From Aurantiacibacter gangjinensis (GTDB lineage Bacteria; Pseudomonadota; Alphaproteobacteria; Sphingomonadales; Sphingomonadaceae), in contig NZ_CP018097.1 of assembly GCF_001886695.1 (NCBI RefSeq), positions 434,001 through 498,000 on the forward strand: a stretch of DNA of 64,000 nucleotides. Direction: 5' to 3'. The notes under the pieces were generated by a model. That model ran no database searches, was not told where the DNA came from, and saw nothing but the letters and a program-made list of their open reading frames with translations. Made by a program: the position numbers and the translations under genes. Positions 1 through 8,157 of this stretch are shown in pieces. Every line of letters starts with the position of its first letter. The first letter of the stretch is position 1.

Positions 1-1
1 G

Positions 2-1294
2 CCAACGCTCGGCTTCCTGCCCGCATGGCTGGCGCTGGCGCTTTACGCCTTGCTGCCCATTCTGCGCAACGCCGTGACCGCGATCACCAATATCGATCCC
101 GAACTGGTGGAAGCGGCGGACGGCCTGGGCATGACCGGATGGCAGAAATTACGCCTTGTCGAGGCTCCGCTGGCCGCGCCTTTTATCATGGCGGGCATCC
201 GCACGGCGAGCGTGTGGACCATCGGCGCGGGGACGCTGGCGACGACGATCGGACAACGCTCGCTGGGCGATCCGATCTTCGCCGGATTGCAGACGCAGAA
301 CTGGGCGCTGGTCCTGGCGGGCTGCATCGCCAGCGCCGGACTTGCCTTGACGGCAGACGCGTTGTTCGGGCTGGTCCAGCGCGGACTAGCCGAGCGACGC
401 CCCCGCCGCGTGCTGGCAGGCGCTTTGCTGGCGATTGGCGGCGTGGCCCTAGCCGCAGCATCGCTGGTCGATTGGCGCGGCGAGGATGCGGAGGAAACGG
501 TTGTGATCGGCGCGAAGGGCTTCTCGGAACAATATATTCTCGCCCGCGCCATCGGCATCACGCTGGAAGAGGCCGGCTATGCCGTGGAATATCGCGACGG
601 GCTGGGATCGGCGGTCGTCCACAACGCCGTCACCAGCGGGGCGATCGACATCGCCGTAGATTACACCGGCACGATCTGGACCAACCAGATGGGCCGCAGC
701 GATAATCCCGGCCGCGATGCGATGTATGATGCACTGGCTGCATGGGAAGCCGAAACCTCGGGCGCTCTGGTGCTGGGGCGGCTCGGCTTCGAAAATGCTT
801 ACGGACTGGCCGTGCGCGCAGAAACGGCGAACATGCGCGGTATCGAGACGATAACCGATCTCGCCAATGTCGCGGGCGAGATGACGATCGGCGGCGATCC
901 GGAGTTTTTCGAGCGGCCTGAATGGTTCGGCGTGCGCGACGCCTATGGCCTGCAATCTGCCGACCGGCGCAATTTCGCGCCGACTTTCATGTATAGCGCG
1001 CTCGGCTCGGGCGAGGCCGATGTGATCAGCGCCTATACGTCGGACGGGCGGATCGCTGCCGACGGGTTGAGGGTGCTGGACGATCCACTGGGCGCGTTCC
1101 CGAATTACGATGCGATCATTCTGCTCTCGCCCGACAGCGGTGCCAATGAGGCATTGGTGGAGGCGTTGCAGCCTCTTGTCGGCTCGGTCGATGTGGGGAC
1201 GATGCGGCAGGCCAACCTCATGGTCGACCGCGACGAGAACAAGCGCACCCCCCAGCAGGCTGCGCGCTGGTTGCTCGCGCAAATCGCGCGTTAA
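2..1294 (+). CDS. Glycine betaine/choline-type ABC transporter, permease fused to substrate-binding domain (5' end outside window)
   Basis: Osmoprotectant importer component. The frame is open to the left edge, so the start lies outside the window; 430 residues are visible. The first ~80 residues carry an ABC permease EAA-type loop (ADGLGMTGWQKLRLVEAPLA), followed by hydrophobic segments to about residue 155. From about residue 165 an OpuAC/ProX/OsmF-like periplasmic domain begins (VIGAKGFSEQYILARAIG) and runs to the end. Such permease-binding protein fusions are known in the OpuB/Bil/YehYZ-like transporters. The stop overlaps, tail to tail, the stop of the convergent methyltransferase gene. 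The exact substrate (betaine, choline or other quaternary amine) cannot be told from the sequence. Confidence 0.85.
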   Translation, partial: PTLGFLPAWLALALYALLPILRNAVTAITNIDPELVEAADGLGMTGWQKLRLVEAPLAAPFIMAGIRTASVWTIGAGTLATTIGQRSLGDPIFAGLQTQNWALVLAGCIASAGLALTADALFGLVQRGLAERRPRRVLAGALLAIGGVALAAASLVDWRGEDAEETVVIGAKGFSEQYILARAIGITLEEAGYAVEYRDGLGSAVVHNAVTSGAIDIAVDYTGTIWTNQMGRSDNPGRDAMYDALAAWEAETSGALVLGRLGFENAYGLAVRAETANMRGIETITDLANVAGEMTIGGDPEFFERPEWFGVRDAYGLQSADRRNFAPTFMYSALGSGEADVISAYTSDGRIAADGLRVLDDPLGAFPNYDAIILLSPDSGANEALVEALQPLVGSVDVGTMRQANLMVDRDENKRTPQQAARWLLAQIAR

Positions 1295-2367
1295 TCCGTC
1301 CCAAACCCGGCACCGTCGGGCCAATCCCGTCCGGCGAGGCCCATCACCTTGAACAGCTCACCCATCTGGTCCGGCGCGGTAAGGCGGTCTTTCGCGCGCA
1401 TCAGCGCCTCCCGGTGCTGCGGTGCAAACTCGGCAAGCGCCTCCGCGCGCTCGTCGATACCCAGCCGGGTGAGGAACTCGCCCTGCGTAACCGTGCCCAG
1501 CACGCGCGCATCGCGGGAGCGGGCGATCTGCGCCATTTGCGCAAAATCGACATGGGCGGTGATGTCGCTATCGCCCGGCGCATCGAAAATGCCGATCTTC
1601 CGGTGGTCCTTCACCGCCTGCACGCTCGAGCCGTGGCGTCCATCGGCGTGCCCGTAATCGATGAACAGCGCGGCACCGCCCTGTTCTTTCAGCCGGCCCG
1701 CAACTTCGAACAGCGCCGATGCCGATGCGGGCGATGTTTCAATCACCGAACCGGCGGGCAGATCGCGCTTCACCTCCGGAACCGCGCTGTCCATTACCTG
1801 CTGGCCGACCGTTTCGATGAACTTGTCACTGTCCAGCCCGACCATGACTTCGCGCCAGCCAGCGTCCGTCTTGACCAACTGGCGGACTGGCAGCGCGTCG
1901 AGAAACTCATTGGCGACGAGCAGGATCGGCCCCTGCATCGGCACGCGGGAGAGGTCGGGAAAATGGATGGCGTCGGGGATTGTCGCCAATTGCCGATCGC
2001 GCATGCGGCGGCTGGCTTCGATCAGGTAGATCTTCGGCACCAGCCCGTATCGCCGCATGGCCCGCTGCGCATCGCGCGCCAGCGTGCCATTGCCTGGGCC
2101 GAGCTCGACAAAATGCGCAGGTTCGGTCCGGCCTGCCCTGATCCACATATCGGCGAGCCACAGCCCGATCAGTTCGCCGAACATCTGGCTGATTTCCGGC
2201 GCGGTGACGAAATCGCCGCTGCTGCCCAACACGCGCTTGTCGTTGTAATAATGGGCGTTGGACTCGCCCATGTAATGCGCAAGGCTGATCGGCCCGGTGG
2301 CGTGGATCAGGCGGCGAAATGTCTCGCCAAGGTCACGGCGGCCTACCTCCTCGCGAAGATCGCTCAA
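1291..2367 (-). CDS. Class I SAM-dependent methyltransferase, MidA/NDUFAF7 family
   Basis: A 358-residue protein of the COG1565 family. Its eukaryotic member NDUFAF7 (MidA) methylates an arginine of a complex I subunit; bacterial members are presumed protein methyltransferases. The SAM-binding motif VELGPGNGTLARDA lies near residues 88-100, and the N-terminus (ISLAHYMGESNAHYY) is typical of the family. I chose a TTG start at 2367: its TTGA overlaps the TGA of lgt, and GGAGG sits four bases upstream, indicating translational coupling. The frame stays open far upstream through lgt, but that part is an out-of-frame shadow. Family assignment is firm; the target is unknown here. Confidence 0.85.
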   Translation of the reverse strand: MSDLREEVGRRDLGETFRRLIHATGPISLAHYMGESNAHYYNDKRVLGSSGDFVTAPEISQMFGELIGLWLADMWIRAGRTEPAHFVELGPGNGTLARDAQRAMRRYGLVPKIYLIEASRRMRDRQLATIPDAIHFPDLSRVPMQGPILLVANEFLDALPVRQLVKTDAGWREVMVGLDSDKFIETVGQQVMDSAVPEVKRDLPAGSVIETSPASASALFEVAGRLKEQGGAALFIDYGHADGRHGSSVQAVKDHRKIGIFDAPGDSDITAHVDFAQMAQIARSRDARVLGTVTQGEFLTRLGIDERAEALAEFAPQHREALMRAKDRLTAPDQMGELFKVMGLAGRDWPDGAGFGTD

Positions 2368-3275
2368 GACGCCTCCTGCGGCTGCGGCCTCTCGATCTTG
2401 TCGGCTCTCGTACCGCTGGCGAGAGCGGGGCGGCGTAGCGCCCAGATGACAAGACCTATGCCCACAAGGATCAGCGGAATGGTGAGCCACTGTCCGCGGC
2501 TCAAGCCGGTTTCCTCCACCACATGCACCAGATGGCTGTCCGGTTCGCGGAAGAACTCGACCACGAAGCGCGCGATGGAAATGATAGTAGTGAAGACGCC
2601 GACCAGCAGCGCAGGGCGGTAGCGCGCGCGTGTCAGCCAGAACAGGCAGAGCATGATGACGACGACCAGCAAGCCCTCGCCCAATGCCTGGTAAAGCTGG
2701 CTGGGATGGCGCGGTTCGGGTCCGGCGCCGGGAAAGGTCATGGCCCATGGCAAGGACGATTCCACAGGCCGCCCCCACAATTCGCCATTGATGAAATTGG
2801 CCAGCCGCCCGAACAGCATGCCGAAGCCGACATTGACGCTGATGTAATCGGCGACGCGGATGAAGGGCAGGCCGCCGCGCCAGCTGACCCATGCGATGGC
2901 CAGCACCACGCCGATCAGGCCGCCGTGAAAGCTCATCCCGCCGGTCCAGACTTGCGCCGCGCGCCAGGTGATGATGCCCTCTTCGCTGAAGCTCGTCAGC
3001 AGGCTCGGTTCGTAAAACAGCACATAGCCTGTGCGCCCGCCGAGGATTACGCCGAGCGTGCAGTAAAAGAAGAGATCGTCCACATGCAGCTGCGCCATCG
3101 GCGCGCCTGGGGTCTTTACCATTTTCGACAGGTGCCAATAGGCGATCAGAATGCCGGCAAGGTATGCCAGCGAATAGTATTTCAGCTCGAAAAAGCCGAG
3201 GTCGATGCCGCTCTGCAAGCGAAGATCGGACCAGCGTAATACCTCGCTGCCCGCTGCTGCCAACATGTCGATCAT
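2364..3275 (-). CDS. lgt: Prolipoprotein diacylglyceryl transferase
   Basis: Transfers diacylglycerol from phosphatidylglycerol to the lipobox cysteine of prolipoproteins at the inner membrane, the first step of lipoprotein maturation. The protein has 303 residues and about seven hydrophobic segments. The Lgt signature is visible as GRLANFINGELWG followed by the HPSQLYQALGEG segment. The gene ends in a TTGA overlap with the downstream methyltransferase, so the two are probably one transcript. It is divergent from glnD across a 117-bp gap. Several predicted lipoproteins in this window (near 38 and 39.5 kb) would be substrates. Confidence 0.95.
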   Translation of the reverse strand: MIDMLAAAGSEVLRWSDLRLQSGIDLGFFELKYYSLAYLAGILIAYWHLSKMVKTPGAPMAQLHVDDLFFYCTLGVILGGRTGYVLFYEPSLLTSFSEEGIITWRAAQVWTGGMSFHGGLIGVVLAIAWVSWRGGLPFIRVADYISVNVGFGMLFGRLANFINGELWGRPVESSLPWAMTFPGAGPEPRHPSQLYQALGEGLLVVVIMLCLFWLTRARYRPALLVGVFTTIISIARFVVEFFREPDSHLVHVVEETGLSRGQWLTIPLILVGIGLVIWALRRPALASGTRADKIERPQPQEAS

Positions 3276-3392
3276 TTTACCCGTGCTTCCCGAATTGCAG
3301 CGTCAGCACGCGCTTTGCCACAGGCTCTGCTGGCAGAAAACCCCTAGCGGCCCAGCGCGCCAAGCTTTGCATGTGCGCGCCGTGCGCCTATC

Positions 3393-6158
3393 TTGGCCGA
3401 TGTGAGCCTGCCCACCATCCCCCGCCAGCGCGCCATCATCTCGCGGCGCAAGGTCGCGTCCGCCATCGATGCAGTCGTGGCCGAGAAAGGCGCGACATCG
3501 GCCCGGCAGGAGATCGTGGAGATCCTGCGCGGTGCGCTGGATGCGGGCCGCGCGGAGCTGACTGCCCGTCTGGAAGAGAAGCCGGGAGCCGGGCATGCGA
3601 ACGCGCATGGCTACGCCTTCCTGATCGACCAGCTGATCCGCATCATTCACGACCACGTGGTCGAGGACATCTATCCCGCCGCGAACCGGACCTCCGGCGA
3701 GCGGCTCGCTTTGCTGGCGGTGGGTGGTTACGGGCGCGGCGAAATGTCGCCGCACAGCGATGTCGATATCGCTTTCGTCACGCCCGACAAGCCAACCAGC
3801 TGGTGCGAACAGGTGATCGAGGCGATCCTCTATTACCTATGGGACCTGGGCTTCACAGTCGGCCATTCCACACGCTCGCTCGCCGAAGTCACGCGGATGG
3901 CCACGGCCGACCTGACCGTGCGCACCGCACTGCTGGAGGCGCGCTTCCTGTGGGGCGACCGGGATATTTACGACGAAGCGAGCGCGCGATTCTGGGCCGA
4001 TGTCGTGCCGGGCACGCAAAGCCAATTCGTCGCCGAGAAGCTGGAAGAGCGCGATGCCCGCCACAAGCGCATGGGCGGCAGCCGCTATGTCGTCGAACCC
4101 AATGTGAAAGACGGCAAGGGAGGGTTACGCGACCTCCAGACCCTCTACTGGATCGGCAAATATCTGCACCGCGTGCGCAGCGCGCGCGAGCTTATCGAGA
4201 AAGGCCTTTTCACCCAGAAGGAATATCGCAGCTTCCGCCGTGCCGAACGCTTCCTGCTCGCCGTGCGCGCGCATCTTCACACGATTGCCGGTCGCGGCGA
4301 GGACAGGTTGACTTTCGACCTCCAGCGCGAAGTGGCTGCGCGGATGAATTATGCCGACCGCCCGGGCAAAAGCGCAGTCGAGCGATTCATGCAGTTCTAT
4401 TTTCTGCAGGCCAAGCATGTCGGGCAACTTAGCAGCATGTTCCTCTCACATCTGGAAGAAGAAACAGCGGAGCGCAGCCGCATCGGCGAGTTCATCGCAA
4501 ACCTCAAACCGACGCGCGAGGTGGATGGCTATCCGCTAGTAAACGGCGCGCTCGGCGCTCCGTCCGACGACTGGTTCCAGCAGGACCCCGCTCGCCTGCT
4601 GGAAATCTATGCCATTGCCGAGCGCGAAGGGCTGGAAGTGCATCCCTCCGCCAGCCGCATCATCCGCCGCGATGCCGGGCTGATCGATGCAAAACTGCGC
4701 AAGAACACCCTCGCTAACGACCTGTTTCTCTCCGTCCTCGCCGGTCGAAATGATCCCGAAACGGTGCTGCGCTGGATGAACGAGACCGGCGTATTCGGTC
4801 GCTTCGTACCCGATTTCGGCAAAGTCAACGCGCAGATGCAGTTCGACATGTATCACCACTACACCGTCGACGAGCACACCATCCGCGCGATAGGCCTGCT
4901 GAGCCAGATCGAACGCGGCGAGCTGGCCGACGATCATCCGCTGTCTACGGGCATGCTGCCGCTCATCAAGAACCGCCGCGTGCTGTACGCTTCGGTATTG
5001 CTGCATGATATCGCCAAGGGGCGCGGCGGCGATCATTCGGTGCTGGGCGCGGATGTCGCGAGACGCCTCTGCCCGAGACTCGGCTTGGATGCCCGCGAGA
5101 CTGAACTTGTCGCCTGGCTGGTGCGCTATCACCTGCTGATGAGCGCCACCGCTTTCAAGCGCGATCTGTCCGATCCCAAGACGATCGTCGATTTCGTGAG
5201 CGAAGTGCAGAGCCTCGAACGGCTGCGACTGCTGACGGTGCTGACCGTCGTAGACATCCGCGCCGTCGGCCCCGGCATCTGGAACAGCTGGAAGCGCCAG
5301 CTTATTAGTGACCTCTATGAGGCGGCCGTGGAGCGGCTACGCCTCGGTCACAAAGCGCGTGGCCGCGAGGAGCGGGTCGCGGCAAAGAAGGCGCAGGTTG
5401 CGGACATGCTTGGCGACAAAGGCAGCCTGGTGGAAGAGCTCGCAGACGCCTTTGACGATGCCTACTGGATTGCAGAGCCTGAGGACGTGATCGCCATCAA
5501 CCTGCCGCATTATGCCGCCGCCCAAGACATGGATCACTCGCTCTCGATCCACACCGAACCTTATGAGGAATTGGGTGCAACGCTCGTCACCGTCATCGCG
5601 GACGACCATCCCGGCCTGTTCTACCGTATAGCAGGGGCCATCAGCCTTGCAGGCGCGAACATCATCGATGCGCGCATCCACACGAATAGAGCAGGCAAGG
5701 GTGTCGACAATTTCCTGGTGCAGGATCCGATGTGCCAGCCCTTCAGTGAAGGGCAGCAGCTCAGCCGATTGCGCAAGAGCATCGAGGATGCGCTGCTCGG
5801 CAAGATCGACATGGTGCCCAGCCTCGCCAAGCGTCCGCTGAAACAGACCCGCGCAGAAAATTTCAGCATTGCGCCGCTAATCGTGTTCGATAACGATGCC
5901 TCCAACCGTTTCACGGTGATCGAAGTCAATGCGACGGACCGCCCCGCCCTGCTCAACCGCCTGACGCGGGCGATGTTCGAGCAAAGCCTCATCATCAATT
6001 CCGCCCATATCACGCATTATGGCGAGCGCGCGGTGGATACGTTTTACGTCACCGACTTGTTGGGCGACAAGATCGTGCGGCCCGAGAAGCTGGCGCGGAT
6101 CGAACAGGCACTGCTGGATGCCGTGGCGGCGGGCGAACCTGCCGCCAAGGCCGCCTGA
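3393..6158 (+). CDS. glnD: [Protein-PII] uridylyltransferase / uridylyl-removing enzyme
   Basis: Bifunctional nitrogen sensor that adds UMP to PII proteins under nitrogen limitation and removes it when glutamine is high. The 921 residues show the full family order: nucleotidyltransferase domain with GGYGRGEMSPHSDVDIAF at about 111-128, an HD hydrolase domain (LLHDIAKGRGGDHS) near residue 538, and two ACT domains starting near residues 726 and 839. The start taken here is a TTG at 3393; an in-frame GTG lies at 3402. There is no clear Shine-Dalgarno sequence, so the start is uncertain by a few codons. Functionally linked to gltBD at 52-59 kb. Confidence 0.95.
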   Translation: MADVSLPTIPRQRAIISRRKVASAIDAVVAEKGATSARQEIVEILRGALDAGRAELTARLEEKPGAGHANAHGYAFLIDQLIRIIHDHVVEDIYPAANRTSGERLALLAVGGYGRGEMSPHSDVDIAFVTPDKPTSWCEQVIEAILYYLWDLGFTVGHSTRSLAEVTRMATADLTVRTALLEARFLWGDRDIYDEASARFWADVVPGTQSQFVAEKLEERDARHKRMGGSRYVVEPNVKDGKGGLRDLQTLYWIGKYLHRVRSARELIEKGLFTQKEYRSFRRAERFLLAVRAHLHTIAGRGEDRLTFDLQREVAARMNYADRPGKSAVERFMQFYFLQAKHVGQLSSMFLSHLEEETAERSRIGEFIANLKPTREVDGYPLVNGALGAPSDDWFQQDPARLLEIYAIAEREGLEVHPSASRIIRRDAGLIDAKLRKNTLANDLFLSVLAGRNDPETVLRWMNETGVFGRFVPDFGKVNAQMQFDMYHHYTVDEHTIRAIGLLSQIERGELADDHPLSTGMLPLIKNRRVLYASVLLHDIAKGRGGDHSVLGADVARRLCPRLGLDARETELVAWLVRYHLLMSATAFKRDLSDPKTIVDFVSEVQSLERLRLLTVLTVVDIRAVGPGIWNSWKRQLISDLYEAAVERLRLGHKARGREERVAAKKAQVADMLGDKGSLVEELADAFDDAYWIAEPEDVIAINLPHYAAAQDMDHSLSIHTEPYEELGATLVTVIADDHPGLFYRIAGAISLAGANIIDARIHTNRAGKGVDNFLVQDPMCQPFSEGQQLSRLRKSIEDALLGKIDMVPSLAKRPLKQTRAENFSIAPLIVFDNDASNRFTVIEVNATDRPALLNRLTRAMFEQSLIINSAHITHYGERAVDTFYVTDLLGDKIVRPEKLARIEQALLDAVAAGEPAAKAA

Positions 6159-6161
6159 CCC

Positions 6162-6641
6162 CTACTGGACGCGCGCCACACGCAGATAGCCGCTGCGGCC
6201 CTCGAAGCGGATTTCATAAGCTCCGCTCCAATGGCGCGACACCTCGCCCTGCCAGCCCGCGCGCACGCGGTTCCGCAGTGTCGAGCCCGAAATTTCGCGC
6301 CAGAGCTGACCATTATCGAGCAGCAAAACCTGCGAACGCCGCGCGCCTTGCAACACCTCGGTGACGGTGATCGTCAGCGTGGCATCGTCATTCGCATCTT
6401 CCAGCGCGACATCCTCACCGCGGAATCCGAAAATTTCCTCTCGCGCTTGCTCTTCGGCCTCGGCGGCCTCAGCCATCACCACCTGCTGGCGGCTGAAGGT
6501 CTCATCGAAACAGGCGAGGCGCTGGGCGTCGTCAGCAATGGCGGCGCAGGAAGCGTAGGAATCGGCTGTCTCCTGCGCGTTGGCGGGCAGAGCCAGAAGA
6601 CTAGCGACGCAAAGCGTGACGGCGATTGGAAAATGCTTCAT
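6162..6641 (-). CDS. Conserved-type hypothetical periplasmic protein
   Basis: A 159-residue protein with a clear signal peptide (MKHFPIAVTLCVASLLALPANA, cut after about residue 22). The mature part has a Cys pair in the SYASCAAIADDAQRLACFDE region, resembling the start of small secreted proteins that begin with a residue-counting Cys-x-Ala helix, and a C-terminal beta-rich part with WREISGS and WQGEVSRHW. No catalytic motif is recognised. It converges on glnD with a 3-bp gap and follows the yggS gene on the same strand. Function unknown. Confidence 0.7.
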   Translation of the reverse strand: MKHFPIAVTLCVASLLALPANAQETADSYASCAAIADDAQRLACFDETFSRQQVVMAEAAEAEEQAREEIFGFRGEDVALEDANDDATLTITVTEVLQGARRSQVLLLDNGQLWREISGSTLRNRVRAGWQGEVSRHWSGAYEIRFEGRSGYLRVARVQ

Positions 6642-6698
6642 GATGTCGGGCCCGTGGCAATTGCTTTGAAGGGACGTGACGCGATTTCACCGTCCCCG

Positions 6699-7370
6699 TC
6701 AACCACCCCGCTCGCCGAACAGCGCCGTGCCGACGCGGATATGGGTTGCACCCAGCATGATGGCGGTGGGGTAGTCGCCGCTCATGCCCATGGAGCGGCC
6801 TTCGAGGCCATGATCGTCCGCAATCTTTGCCATGAGCGCAAAATAGGGCGCGGGCTCGATGCCGAAGGGCGGGACGCACATCAGGCCGGCGACCGGGATA
6901 TCAGCTCCGCGCGCCTGATCGAGCAGCGCGGGCAGGTCGGTGATGGCGCACCCGCCCTTCTGCTCTTCCTCGCCGATATCCACCTGTATGAAGCACGGCA
7001 ATTGGCGCGCCGCCTTGTCGAATGCCTTTGCCAGCGCTGTGACCAAGCTCGGGCGGTCGAGCGAGTGGATGCAATCGAACAGCGCGGCGGCATCCTCCGC
7101 CTTGTTGGACTGGAGCTGGCCGACCAAGTGCAGCTTTGCGTCGGGAAAACGCTCGCGCAATTCCGGCCATTTTCTCTGCGCTTCCTGCACCCGATTCTCG
7201 CCAAAAGCGCGTTGGCCCGCTTCCAGAAGGGGCATGATGCGCTCTGCCGGATGGGTCTTGCTGACCGCGATCAGCGTCACATCCTCCCGCTTGCGGCGGG
7301 CAATGGCGCAATGCTTCTTTATCTCTGCCTCGACGGCAGCAAGACGCGCTTCAGGGGTGCTTTCACTCAT
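6699..7370 (-). CDS. YggS family pyridoxal-5'-phosphate homeostasis protein
   Basis: A 223-residue fold-III PLP-binding protein of the YggS/PLPBP/YBL036C family, which binds PLP without known catalysis and affects B6 and amino-acid balance. The PLP lysine is in VTLIAVSKTHP (Lys38), and later motifs FGENRVQEAQRKW and HLVGQLQSNK are highly characteristic. Near the C-terminus, SMGMSGDYPTAI and GATHIRVGTALFG complete the phosphate-binding part. It is divergent from the thiamine-synthase-like gene, with about 23 bp between the starts. Confidence 0.93.
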   Translation of the reverse strand: MSESTPEARLAAVEAEIKKHCAIARRKREDVTLIAVSKTHPAERIMPLLEAGQRAFGENRVQEAQRKWPELRERFPDAKLHLVGQLQSNKAEDAAALFDCIHSLDRPSLVTALAKAFDKAARQLPCFIQVDIGEEEQKGGCAITDLPALLDQARGADIPVAGLMCVPPFGIEPAPYFALMAKIADDHGLEGRSMGMSGDYPTAIMLGATHIRVGTALFGERGG

Positions 7371-7393
7371 GCGGGCGCTATAGCGAAGCTGTG

Positions 7394-7960
7394 ATGACGC
7401 GCCACCTGTTACCTGATCTCTGGCTGCTATCGGACGAGCGCAATGCAGCCGTATTGGAGCGAGTGTTGCGAAACGCGCAGCAATCGATGGGCTTTATCTA
7501 CCGCCACTATCACCTGCCCGATCCACAGCGGCATGAGGAATTCCAGCGCCTGGCGCATGTCGCCCGGGCTGGCGGACATATCGTCATCCTCGCAGATAGC
7601 GCGCTCACGGCCCGTGAATGGGGGGCGGAGGGCATCTATGGCGCGCCGCTCGCCCTCTATCCCCGACGCAGCGACCTGATCCGCATCGCCACGGCGCACG
7701 ATATGCGTGAGATCGCACAGGCCAATCGGGTTGAGGCGAACGCCGTGATGCTTTCGCCGGTCTTTCCGACGCGCTCTCATCCGGGCGGGGCTGTGCTGGG
7801 CACCGCGCGATTTCGCACGCTGGCTGCACATGCGCAGATGCCGGTCATCGCGCTGGGCGGGATGAACAGGCAGACGGCGCAGCGCCTTGCTTGGCCCCGA
7901 TGGGCAGCCATCGACGGGCTATCACCCCTACCGAGCCGACGCCGCATACATCGCGAGTAA
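7394..7960 (+). CDS. Thiamine phosphate synthase-like (ThiE/TenI fold) protein
   Basis: A 188-residue TIM-barrel protein of the ThiE/TenI group, shorter than typical ThiE (about 210). Visible landmarks are the WLLSDERN start, AREWGAEGIYGAP in place of the usual GADG-HLGQ strand, the ATAHDMREI segment, the LSPVFPTRSHPG strand with the typical SPVFPT-S-PG motif, and PVIALGGMN. The normal Gln/Arg/Lys HMP-PP site after the first strand (YR-K) is replaced by IYRHYHLPD, so activity as a thiamine phosphate synthase is doubtful. The C-terminus is short and basic. A GTG at 7391 directly precedes the ATG used. Confidence 0.7.
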   Translation: MTRHLLPDLWLLSDERNAAVLERVLRNAQQSMGFIYRHYHLPDPQRHEEFQRLAHVARAGGHIVILADSALTAREWGAEGIYGAPLALYPRRSDLIRIATAHDMREIAQANRVEANAVMLSPVFPTRSHPGGAVLGTARFRTLAAHAQMPVIALGGMNRQTAQRLAWPRWAAIDGLSPLPSRRRIHRE

Positions 7961-8157
7961 AACGAGCGACCGAGCGCATGGCGCGATCCCCTTCGGCTGG
8001 CTGGCAAGCTAGCCGCTCAGGATAAACTTCGCGGGCGCAGCTTGCCTGCGCATCTAGCGAGGATGAAGCCGCGGATGCGGCTTCTCAACACAGACATTGA
8101 CCCCCGAGTCCCGCTGTGGGATTCTCGGCTTCGGGACGCATCGAGAGGGAAACCGTC
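7961..8157 (+). other. Intergenic region with repeat-like sequence
   Basis: About 200 bp between the thiamine-synthase-like gene and ftsK with no convincing gene. It starts with ACGAGCGACCG and contains a hairpin element at 8059-8084 that recurs almost exactly at 46980-47005. The start codon of ftsK at 8158 is preceded by GAGAGGGA. Confidence 0.6.
8059..8084 (+). repeat. Dispersed hairpin repeat, copy 1
   Basis: A 26-bp element beginning GAGGAT, then perfect 8-bp arms GAAGCCGC and GCGGCTTC around a 4-nt loop (GGAT). A second copy at 46980-47005 differs only in the first loop base. Both copies are followed by a short A-rich stretch. It could be a REP-like element or act in RNA end formation; there is no T-tract, so it is not a standard terminator. 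Confidence 0.7.

Noticed and set aside
2368-3138. Extended N-terminal part of the MidA-like gene
   Set aside because: The frame is open but overlaps lgt out of phase; the family start and the GGAGG-TTG signal at 2367 fit better.
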